Origin: Thermoplasmata archaeon
GTDB lineage: Archaea > Thermoplasmatota > Thermoplasmata > Thermoplasmatales > Thermoplasmataceae
Length of the DNA: 25,600 nucleotides
Reading direction: 5' to 3'
NCBI GenBank assembly: GCA_021797055.1
Contig: JAKAAI010000018.1
Coordinates: 1-25,600 of the forward strand
The notes under the pieces are model-generated. The model did no database searches, had not been told where the DNA came from, and saw nothing but the letters and a program-made list of their open reading frames with translations. Made by a program: the position numbers and the translations under genes. This document shows, in pieces, positions 1-5,910 of this stretch; within the stretch, counting starts at the first letter, position 1, and every line of letters starts with the position of its first letter.

Positions 1-11
1 GAAAGGAACTA

Positions 12-197
12 TTGGAGAAGAAAAACAGCATAATAAACTCACTCAAAAGAGAAATAATAACGCGAACAAGGGACAGTATAATTCGTGACATTCTCATGGA
101 TTATATTGAGGGGCTTGATCCTGAGAAAGTTGCAGCTGATCATGGACTGGACAGTGAAACAGTCCTGAATATTATAGAACGGTTTTTCAATCTATAA
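12..197 (+). CDS. Small hypothetical protein with HTH-like C-terminus (5' end uncertain)
   Basis: This is a 61-residue reading frame from a TTG at 12. A purine-rich GAAAGGA (1-7) sits 4 nt upstream and could be a Shine-Dalgarno site. The frame stays open to the window edge (it would add K-E-L), so this may be the 3' end of a longer gene. The N-terminal half is basic. The C-terminal half, from DPEKVAADHGLDSETVLNII, has the pattern of a helix-turn-helix (A-x-x-x-G-L-x-x-x-T-V). A small DNA-binding protein or the tail of a regulator is possible, but no family is recognised. It ends 3 nt before the stop of the convergent tRNA methyltransferase gene. Confidence 0.5.
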   Translation: MEKKNSIINSLKREIITRTRDSIIRDILMDYIEGLDPEKVAADHGLDSETVLNIIERFFNL

Positions 198-200
198 ATC

Positions 201-1166
201 TCATTTTCTTATGAGTCTTATAAAGTGCCTGGTAAGTGATCTGTGTATGCGCTGCCTCACGATTTTGTCAATCCTGAAGTATTCATCGAAATATGTTATG
301 TTTTCCTCTCTGTCTGTTACAATGCAGGCCCTGTATCCCGGTAAAAGGATCTCGGCCATTTTCTTTGCACCTTCACGATAAAGGTGCTCAAAATCGTGAG
401 TCATTTTTGAACTCCTACCATAGGGGAAATCGGTAACAATTCCATCGAATGTTCCATCGGGTTCATATGTCAAGAAATCCTGCCGTCTTATGTCAAATTC
501 CTTCACGCCAAAGAATTTCAGGTTCACTCTCGATCCCACTACCATTTCATTCACAATGTCGAATCCGGTGACTGAATAGCCTTTCATTGCAGCTTCTATA
601 AGGATTCCCGAGCTTCCGCAAAAAGGGTCAAGAAGCCTGGACCCCGCCTTGAAATATCCCATATTGACCAGAAATGATGCATACCTCGGATCCATGGAAA
701 CTGGCGTGAAGTAAGGTCTCATGGGAGCTCTCCTGTCATTAGAATCATCGTGTGTCATGTTTTCTTTGTGAATTCCAACATACCATTTATCTGCATGATA
801 CAGGAGTACGACAAAATCAGGTTCGCTGAAGGAGATTCTCCCTTTTCCTTTCAAAAGCTGCCCTGCCAGTTTCTCATCTTCTGTTCCGTGGCACCCATTA
901 TGATCCACGATTCTGACATAGAACCGGCCATCTGGTAGAGTTACGCCGGCTAACTGATCAATAGTCTCGATCTCACAAAGAAACCTTGCATACCTTTTCA
1001 GGAATGCAAGTTTCCTGATCTGTGCCTCATCAGATTTCACAAGATATAGATAGTCATCAAGACTGTCTGCAAAGCCCTGTTCACTGAGGCAAATGGTGGA
1101 CCTTACATCTTCCTCAGTGAAATCAGATATATCCCTAAACTGTTCAACTAAAAAATCCTGAACCAA
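201..1166 (-). CDS. trmG10: tRNA (guanine-N2-)-methyltransferase, Trm-G10/Trm11 type (THUMP + Rossmann methylase)
   Basis: A 321-residue SAM-dependent methyltransferase expected to make N2-(di)methylguanosine at tRNA position 10. A THUMP-like region spans about residues 55-135. SAM motif I is LLDPFCGSSG (178-187), with an acidic GFDI after beta 2 (201-204). The catalytic motif IV reads TDFPYG (245-250), where the family normally has D-P-P-Y-G, so the first proline is Phe. The C-terminal part is shorter than in some homologs. The start is a TTG 15 nt after the rpoL stop, with GAAGG overlapping that stop as a likely ribosome site, so the two genes form an operon. The family assignment rests on motif order. 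Another THUMP-linked N2-G methylase specificity is less likely but possible. Confidence 0.82.
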   Translation of the reverse strand: MVQDFLVEQFRDISDFTEEDVRSTICLSEQGFADSLDDYLYLVKSDEAQIRKLAFLKRYARFLCEIETIDQLAGVTLPDGRFYVRIVDHNGCHGTEDEKLAGQLLKGKGRISFSEPDFVVLLYHADKWYVGIHKENMTHDDSNDRRAPMRPYFTPVSMDPRYASFLVNMGYFKAGSRLLDPFCGSSGILIEAAMKGYSVTGFDIVNEMVVGSRVNLKFFGVKEFDIRRQDFLTYEPDGTFDGIVTDFPYGRSSKMTHDFEHLYREGAKKMAEILLPGYRACIVTDREENITYFDEYFRIDKIVRQRIHRSLTRHFIRLIRK

Positions 1167-1181
1167 ATTTATCTTTTGCCT

Positions 1182-1508
1182 TCAATTCTGCTTAGCTTCC
1201 AGCGCAGTTTCATCATCATCTATCTTCTTGAGTTCCTTGTTAAGTTCACTAGAAAGTGTTTCAAAAACCCTGCTGAGCCTCTTGATAGATCTCTTGACTG
1301 CAGCCTGAGGTTTTCCAGATTTTACCCTTACATATACCCGGGGATTATCTATCACTGGATGCTTTATGAAATACCTCGACTCAGTAACCTGCTCATCCTT
1401 AAGAATTTCCTCCACAAGTGGCCTAAGAAGTGTATTGTCATAATTCATGATCTCAAACGTGATTGAATCTTTCTGTTTATCTACTATGTTGATCTTGCTA
1501 TCCATCAT
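1182..1508 (-). CDS. rpoL: DNA-directed RNA polymerase subunit Rpo11 (RpoL)
   Basis: This is the small Rpo11/RpoL subunit, which forms the alpha-like assembly platform with Rpo3. The core matches the family: HTLL-like NTLLRPLVEEILKDEQV, then the H-P-x-x-D-N-P segment (IKHPVIDNPRVYVRVKSGKP), then a long C-terminal helix (AVKRSIKRLSRVFETL). A charged tail of about 20 residues extends past the usual end. The frame opens at ATG 1526, but an AT-rich TATA-like box centred near 1533 lies 25-26 nt above the tandem ATG-ATG at 1508/1505. A leaderless start there gives a 108-residue protein aligned with known Rpo11 N-termini. It is the first gene of an operon with the downstream tRNA G10 methyltransferase. 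Confidence 0.9.
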   Translation of the reverse strand: MMDSKINIVDKQKDSITFEIMNYDNTLLRPLVEEILKDEQVTESRYFIKHPVIDNPRVYVRVKSGKPQAAVKRSIKRLSRVFETLSSELNKELKKIDDDETALEAKQN

Positions 1509-1527
1509 ATAGTAATTGAAAACCATT

Positions 1528-1539
1528 TATTAAAAATTA
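1528..1539 (-). promoter_or_regulatory. TATA-like box of the rpoL operon
   Basis: Read on the minus strand this is an AT run TAATTTTTAATA centred about 26 nt upstream of the ATG at 1508. There is no Shine-Dalgarno sequence between it and the start, which fits leaderless transcription. It also lies inside the leader if ATG 1526 were used, which is why 1508 is preferred. Confidence 0.45.
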
Positions 1540-1908
1540 GCATCGAAGTTAAACGGAATTTGCGAATATTAAAATCCGTCGTGGATAAAGCATTATAATT
1601 ATTCATGGAAGATATTGCCCTTGGAATTTAGCCAGGGGTACTATCTTTCATTCTCAAAGTATAGAATGAACATATGGAATTAGAGATTACCTGATGTTAG
1701 GCACTTTTCTGGGAATATGATCTATTTGTTTCCATGAGAGATAGCATTGACACATAAGATCTACTTTTATATCCAGGCAAGGCTTTTAAATCTCAGGATT
1801 CCGCTAACCCGTTAAGCATCCTGTCGGTATCGCATCGATCCTCGTGAAGGTATTCTGCGGTGACACAAGCAAATTCAAGTGGAAAAATCCACGTCTAAAA
1901 TCTCCCTT
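1540..1908. other. Gene-free stretch between rpoL and sppA
   Basis: About 370 nt without a convincing ORF. It holds a long hairpin at 1605-1651, an overlapping second hairpin at 1647-1670, a plus-strand TATA-like box (1783-1791, CTTTTAAAT) with no gene behind it, and a small hairpin GTGGA-AAAA-TCCAC at 1879-1892, just past the sppA stop, that might mark its 3' end. Short open frames exist on both strands in 1810-1900 but have no start codon with a usable signal. The stretch 1795-1865 is richer in G+C than its surroundings. Confidence 0.5.
1605..1670. repeat. Long hairpin with an overlapping alternative hairpin (possible structured RNA)
   Basis: Hairpin 1: ATGGAAGATA (1605-1614) pairs with TATCTTTCAT (1642-1651), 10 pairs including one G-U. 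After one mismatch, TG pairs with TA, and then CCCTTGG (1618-1624) pairs with CCAGGGG (1632-1638) around the 7-nt loop AATTTAG. That is 19 base pairs in 47 nt. Hairpin 2: TTCATTCT (1647-1654) pairs perfectly with AGAATGAA (1663-1670) around an 8-nt loop. The two share 1647-1651 and so cannot both form fully, as in an attenuator. Neither strand shows a poly-T tract after it. Its role is unknown: a small RNA, an untranslated leader or a mobile-element remnant all fit. Confidence 0.6.
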
Positions 1909-2604
1909 TCAAACAAATCTATCCAGAACTCTATAAAAAAGGGGCGATTTCGGGATTTCAAAGATGGGCCTCCGGTTTTCACCCAGAGTCTTCATTATTT
2001 CTGAAACTGACTCCTCAAATGTAGCTACCCTGTCTACCAACCCAATTTCAACTGCCCTTTCAGCCAAGAATATATCGCTCTCCCTTATGATGTCTACCTG
2101 ATCCTTTTCCAGTTTTCTGTTCTCAGTTACCATGTTCAGAAACATTTCATATATTCCTTTCACAATTTGTTTCTGAGATTTTTCTGCTTCCTCATCCGGA
2201 GCTTCAAATGGATTGCTGGCATTCTTGTATTTTCCCATTCTTTCCTGCCTGATCCGAACACCAATCTTTTCAAGTAACCCACTTATGTCAGGCATTATAG
2301 AATAGACTCCTATTGAACCTATTACGGCTGTTTTTATGGAGAATATTTTTTTAGAGGGACTTATTATCATATACGCTCCAGATGTAGCCATTCCCGTCAC
2401 AATGGTAAATACCGGTTTCCTGACTGAAAATTCATGCACCCTGTTGTATATCATCTCAGAAGCCGAAGCGCTTCCACCGCTGGAGTTAACATCAAGCAAA
2501 ATGGCCTTAACGCGTTTGCTTTCCTCGCACATATTTATTTTCTGAATTAGAAAATCCTGCATGGTGGCGTTAATAGTACCATGAACCTTTATTCCATAAA
2601 TCAT
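1909..2604 (-). CDS. sppA: SppA-like signal peptide peptidase (serine protease family S49), without membrane anchor
   Basis: A 231-residue ClpP/crotonase-fold protease of the SppA family, which degrades residual signal peptides. Visible motifs are the strand-plus-turn LLDVNSSGGSASASE (37-50), the nucleophile Ser75 in TGMATSGAY, the family stretch AVIGSIGVYS (93-102), and Lys127 in GKYKNASNPF. The Ser-Lys spacing of 52 equals that of the Bacillus SppA Ser147/Lys199 dyad, supporting a working catalytic pair. Most SppA proteins begin with a transmembrane segment. This one begins directly at the first beta strand (MIYGIKVHGTI), so it looks cytoplasmic unless an upstream start was missed. A TATA-like box at 2627-2633 (minus strand) lies 26 nt above the ATG, indicating a leaderless monocistronic gene. 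Confidence 0.85.
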   Translation of the reverse strand: MIYGIKVHGTINATMQDFLIQKINMCEESKRVKAILLDVNSSGGSASASEMIYNRVHEFSVRKPVFTIVTGMATSGAYMIISPSKKIFSIKTAVIGSIGVYSIMPDISGLLEKIGVRIRQERMGKYKNASNPFEAPDEEAEKSQKQIVKGIYEMFLNMVTENRKLEKDQVDIIRESDIFLAERAVEIGLVDRVATFEESVSEIMKTLGENRRPIFEIPKSPLFYRVLDRFV

Positions 2605-2626
2605 GATGAGAAATCTAAATTGTATC

Positions 2627-2633
2627 TATTTAA
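2627..2633 (-). promoter_or_regulatory. TATA-like box for sppA (leaderless)
   Basis: TTAAATA on the minus strand is centred at 2630, exactly 26 nt above the sppA ATG. No ribosome-binding site intervenes. The divergent SQR-like operon has its own box near 2719-2730. Confidence 0.5.
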
Positions 2634-2718
2634 CTTTGGGCAAAGGAAATCAAGAGTTAGTATAAGGGCAAAATAAGAAAGGAACTTTGCAACCCAAAAA
2701 TACTTCATGATATTTGTA

Positions 2719-2730
2719 AAAATTATAATA
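2719..2730 (+). promoter_or_regulatory. TATA-like box and SD site of the SQR-like/DUF1641/OsmC operon
   Basis: AAAATTATAATA places transcription start near 2752, giving a leader of about 30 nt. The leader contains GAGGTG (2771-2776), 5 nt before the TTG start at 2782. The strong Shine-Dalgarno site decides this TTG start. Confidence 0.45.
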
Positions 2731-2781
2731 CAAAGAAATAATTTCCAAAGGGAATTACATAGGGAGTAAAGAGGTGTTAGA

Positions 2782-3924
2782 TTGAAAATTGCTGATAGAG
2801 TTGTCGTACTTGGTGATGGGGAATCAGCCGTAATGGTTGCAAACAAGATTGTTCAGAGGGCAAAGAAGGGAGACGTTGAGGTTATCGTGATGGGAAAGAA
2901 TAAAAGATTGGAATTCACCGACTCTAATTCCTTCATTCCCGTTTCGTTAATTGATCAGGGAAGTTCAGTAAGGAATATCGACTCCCTGTTAAGGATGAGC
3001 GTTCAGTTCATTTATGACGAACCGGTTACATTAAATCTGAGGGATAATACCATCAACACAAAAAATGGAAAATTAATAAGATATGATTTTCTTGTTCTCG
3101 CAGATTACCTCGATGTGGATACCTCAAAAATTCAGGGTTATAACGAGGATGCCAGAAGTATTGAAACCCTTCAGGGTGCATTATCACTCAAGGAGGACAT
3201 CATCAATTTCAAGAAGGGTGATGTTGTTATTTACCACGATGAAAGCTCCCCTTTCACTCCAGTGAATTCGGCAAATCTTGCGGTGAATCTAATCAGCTAT
3301 TTCAGCTCGAATGGATCATTAAATGACATAAAAATTTCATGTTTATTCAGTGGCGAATCGATAACGGAAAATGGAGAATTCGACAATATCATTGAACAAA
3401 CCCTTAAGGAAAATGGAGTTGAAGTGGTCAAGAATTTTAAGCTAACCTCCATAAATGTCAAGAACAAGGAACTCCAGGCGCAGGATGGGAAGACTGTAAA
3501 ATATGATATACCGATCATCTTTTCACCATCATCTTATTCATCATTCGTCGATAAGTCTTCAATGCCGAAGGCTGACAGTGGGAACATTGAGGTCAATCTG
3601 AAGGACCTTACACTGAAGGGTTTCGATAATGTATTCGTAACTGGACTGGCAGGAAAGACCTTCAGCAATTACTGGAAATTTAATAGAACCCAGGCTGATT
3701 TTATTTCAGCGCGCATAGCTCATCTTGTTTCTGGATATCCGGATCCTGACGTTTATTCCTATGTCTATGATATAGTAATAATGAAGGGAAAGGAGTCAGC
3801 TTCGGATGTAATGATAGATATGAGCGGTAAGGTTAGTGAGGGAAGGCCGAGCAGAACTGATTACCTCGTGGCTTTGTATTCTTATGAGTCATTCTTTGGG
3901 ACATATGCTATGGGGTTTATCTGA
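2782..3924 (+). CDS. FAD/NAD(P)-dependent oxidoreductase-like protein related to sulfide:quinone reductase, degenerate active site
   Basis: A 380-residue protein with the two-dinucleotide-binding fold of sulfide:quinone reductase/NADH dehydrogenase-II. The N-terminal Rossmann turn is RVVVLGDGESA (6-16), G-x-G-x-x-A rather than G-x-G-x-x-G. The second FAD signature is FDNVFVTGLAGKTFS (281-295), where the usual 'xGD' aspartate is replaced (G-L-A). SQR needs two or three redox cysteines. This protein has a single Cys (187), and where SQRs have the cysteine-containing E-P-x-x-x-P-x-x-C region it reads YHDESSPFTPVN (151-162). The C-terminal amphipathic membrane-binding region ends MGFI. The downstream DUF1641 gene, a frequent SQR companion, supports the family. 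It may be a non-catalytic or altered paralog. The start is the TTG with a strong SD site. Confidence 0.72.
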   Translation: MKIADRVVVLGDGESAVMVANKIVQRAKKGDVEVIVMGKNKRLEFTDSNSFIPVSLIDQGSSVRNIDSLLRMSVQFIYDEPVTLNLRDNTINTKNGKLIRYDFLVLADYLDVDTSKIQGYNEDARSIETLQGALSLKEDIINFKKGDVVIYHDESSPFTPVNSANLAVNLISYFSSNGSLNDIKISCLFSGESITENGEFDNIIEQTLKENGVEVVKNFKLTSINVKNKELQAQDGKTVKYDIPIIFSPSSYSSFVDKSSMPKADSGNIEVNLKDLTLKGFDNVFVTGLAGKTFSNYWKFNRTQADFISARIAHLVSGYPDPDVYSYVYDIVIMKGKESASDVMIDMSGKVSEGRPSRTDYLVALYSYESFFGTYAMGFI

Positions 3925-3933
3925 GGTGAAAAA

Positions 3934-4422
3934 ATGGTAGAAAACAAGGAAAATGGTGAAAATGATCAGATTGAACTGGCAATAAGGGAACTTATGGAGG
4001 ACGACAAGAGTATGCTTGCCCTGCTGAATCTGGTAAAGATGCTGAAGGATTCAGCTGACCTGGAAGCAATACAAAAGCTTGCGGAACAGTTTATACCGGG
4101 AAATCCTGCAATGATTATTCAGACAGCGGACCAACCAGAATTCCACAAAGGAGGAATAAACCTGATTAATCTGATAGTGGCTCTGATGGCATCGGTTTCG
4201 AGCAAGACTTCTCAGGAAAGTATATCTACAATTCTGTACAACAGCGATGAACTATGGGAATCTATGGTTGATGGAGCAAAAAAACCTGAGAATTTCTCAC
4301 TTCTGAGACTCATGGGTGTTCTCAAGGATCCGGAAATTGCGGCAGGGCTAACCGCAATACTTAACGCCCTAAAGGTGCTTGGCGCCATGTTGAAAAGAGT
4401 TGACAGGGGCGAAGGAGAATGA
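3934..4422 (+). CDS. DUF1641 family protein
   Basis: A 162-residue acidic, helical protein. The N-terminus (1-30) is very charged. The middle contains ALLNLVKMLKDSADLEAIQKL, and the C-terminal third has the DUF1641-type pattern LLRLMGVLKDPEIAAGLTAI followed by a helix LNALKVLGAML. In archaea and bacteria DUF1641 proteins are commonly encoded next to sulfide:quinone reductase-like or formate dehydrogenase genes, as here, but their biochemical role is not established. The gene starts 9 nt after the upstream stop, with GAGGTG overlapping that stop, and its own end overlaps the next ATG (ATGA), so translation is probably coupled through all three genes. Confidence 0.75.
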   Translation: MVENKENGENDQIELAIRELMEDDKSMLALLNLVKMLKDSADLEAIQKLAEQFIPGNPAMIIQTADQPEFHKGGINLINLIVALMASVSSKTSQESISTILYNSDELWESMVDGAKKPENFSLLRLMGVLKDPEIAAGLTAILNALKVLGAMLKRVDRGEGE

Positions 4423-4853
4423 AGGTATCTTTTCATTATGAGCCCGGAAACGGTTTTGTAAGCGATGAGAAGGGCATGGATACGCTCATAATGAAAGATC
4501 CTTTGCTGGAAAGAACAACGCGAATCTCTCCAACTGAACTTCTTGTATACGCAATGGGAGGATGTTCCTCAGCAGATGTAGTTCTTATCCTTACAAGAAT
4601 GCGAAAAAATATAAAATCATACAAGGTCGAGGTTGAGGCAGAGCGTGAAGAGCTAGAACCGAAGACTTTGAAGGATGTGAACATCCATTACATCATGGAA
4701 GGCGATTTTTCAGACGAAAATGCGAAGAGGGCTGTTACTCTATCCCTTGAACGCTACTGCAGTGTGTCGATACTCGCAAAAAGAGGGGGCACACATCTGA
4801 CGTATTCTATTACCCTTAATGGGGAAAAACTTGTTCATAAGGCAGAAGCCTGA
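4419..4853 (+). CDS. OsmC/Ohr family thiol peroxidase-like protein
   Basis: A 144-residue OsmC-family protein. Members are dimeric and reduce organic hydroperoxides using two cysteines. Both are present: Cys49 in the helix-start motif AMGGCSSADVVLIL, and Cys114 in LERYCSVSILAKRG. The usual N-terminal beta sheet (KVSFHYEPGNGFVSDEKG) and the C-terminal HLTYSITLNG strand are also recognisable. It lies third in an operon with the SQR-like and DUF1641 proteins through an ATGA overlap, which links it to sulfur or thiol redox chemistry by context only. Its last 19 nt overlap the 3' end of the convergent threonine synthase-like gene. Confidence 0.85.
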   Translation: MKVSFHYEPGNGFVSDEKGMDTLIMKDPLLERTTRISPTELLVYAMGGCSSADVVLILTRMRKNIKSYKVEVEAEREELEPKTLKDVNIHYIMEGDFSDENAKRAVTLSLERYCSVSILAKRGGTHLTYSITLNGEKLVHKAEA

Positions 4854-5881
4854 GAAGATGTAAAATTATTCTTAATGCCATGACCTGTTAGGATAACAAG
4901 TTTTTCCTGATCAGGTTTATCATACTTTGCAGCAGAAAATGCTATGGCAGAACTGTATTCCGTATCGATCCCACTATGAAGAAGATCATTTCTAGCCTTT
5001 ATAATGTCACCTTCCTCAACAATAACAACATCACCGTGGTTCGAAATAACTTCTCTCAACAGTCTGGATCTTAATGGGATTACCCCGGTGAGGGCATCCG
5101 CAATTGAATTCTCCCTCAGATAGTTTGTTCCCTTTATCAGGTTGTACATACCACAGGCCTTCTTGGGCTGTACTGCAATAAGTCTTGGAATCTCCATTAT
5201 CCTTCCAGAGTCCAGTAGGTGCTTGAATCCCATATATATACCGAGATAGAGGGTCCCCGTCGAAAATGGGATATAGATCCTGCTTGGAAGATTTCTCATA
5301 TTCTGGAATATGCCATATGAAATGTTTCTGAAACCGTCATAAAACTCTGGCCAGTACTGATGGCCGAGATAAAAGAAACCTGAGTTCCTTGCCATAATCT
5401 CTACTTCCTCCCTGCTTCCTTCGACAGTGTGTATCCTAGCTCCATATGATCTTATCTGATTGATCTTGACGGGATTTGCAGTCTTCGAAACGAAAACTTC
5501 AGAATTCAGGGAAGCCATCTTACAAAACAATGCGAACGAAGCCCCTGCATTACCTGACGAATCTTCTGACACATGGTCGCCCTTCTCAACCACTTTCTTT
5601 CCCACAAGATATGAGAATAAATTATTCATTCCTATATCTTTATAAGAAAGTGTTGGAGTGTAAAACACACTCTTGATAAGCGTTTCCCCGACATTTTCAA
5701 CTGGAGAATCTGAATTTAGGTCTACCAGATATCTTGAAATATATGGAAAATTTTCAATCAACTTCTCCCTGTACTCAAAGTTCAACCTGATGATGAAAGG
5801 AGATCCACAAGCATTGCAGGTTATCTCCTCATTCTCCCTCCTTGACCCACAATTTGAACAAACGACTTCAGTTAAAACCAT
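4835..5881 (-). CDS. thrC: Threonine synthase-like PLP-dependent enzyme with N-terminal zinc ribbon
   Basis: A 348-residue fold-type II PLP enzyme. An N-terminal zinc ribbon has C8-x2-C11 and C22-x2-C25. The PLP lysine is Lys81 in LSYKDIGMNN, where threonine synthases usually have S-F-K-D-R-G. SSGNAGASFA (108-117) is the substrate-binding loop, STGTLYLGI the phosphate-binding glycine loop, and LTGHGIKN near the end resembles the T-G-H-G-L-K-D typical of threonine synthase (O-phosphohomoserine to threonine). The G-x-T-P-L segment is degraded (GETLIKSVFYTPTLSYK). Threonine synthase is the best call. A related PLP lyase is possible given the altered loop. It lies 29 nt behind EF-2 but has an AT-rich TATA-like run (5899-5911) about 24-26 nt above its ATG, so it may also be transcribed alone. 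Confidence 0.72.
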   Translation of the reverse strand: MVLTEVVCSNCGSRRENEEITCNACGSPFIIRLNFEYREKLIENFPYISRYLVDLNSDSPVENVGETLIKSVFYTPTLSYKDIGMNNLFSYLVGKKVVEKGDHVSEDSSGNAGASFALFCKMASLNSEVFVSKTANPVKINQIRSYGARIHTVEGSREEVEIMARNSGFFYLGHQYWPEFYDGFRNISYGIFQNMRNLPSRIYIPFSTGTLYLGIYMGFKHLLDSGRIMEIPRLIAVQPKKACGMYNLIKGTNYLRENSIADALTGVIPLRSRLLREVISNHGDVVIVEEGDIIKARNDLLHSGIDTEYSSAIAFSAAKYDKPDQEKLVILTGHGIKNNFTSSQASAL

Positions 5882-5910
5882 TTAGTGGAATTGTTTCGTA
5901 AAATAAAAAA

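Noticed and set aside
1801..1866. Possible H/ACA guide RNA (CCGC/GCGG stem followed by ACA)
   Set aside because: Only four base pairs close the stem and no k-turn or clear pseudouridylation pocket is visible.
1795..1905. Short open frames on both strands, one containing I-P-T-G also seen in the minus-strand frame near 20390
   Set aside because: The four-residue match uses synonymous codons, which is suggestive of a shared remnant, but over three frames and two regions such a match is not rare, and no start, conserved protein or longer similarity supports it.
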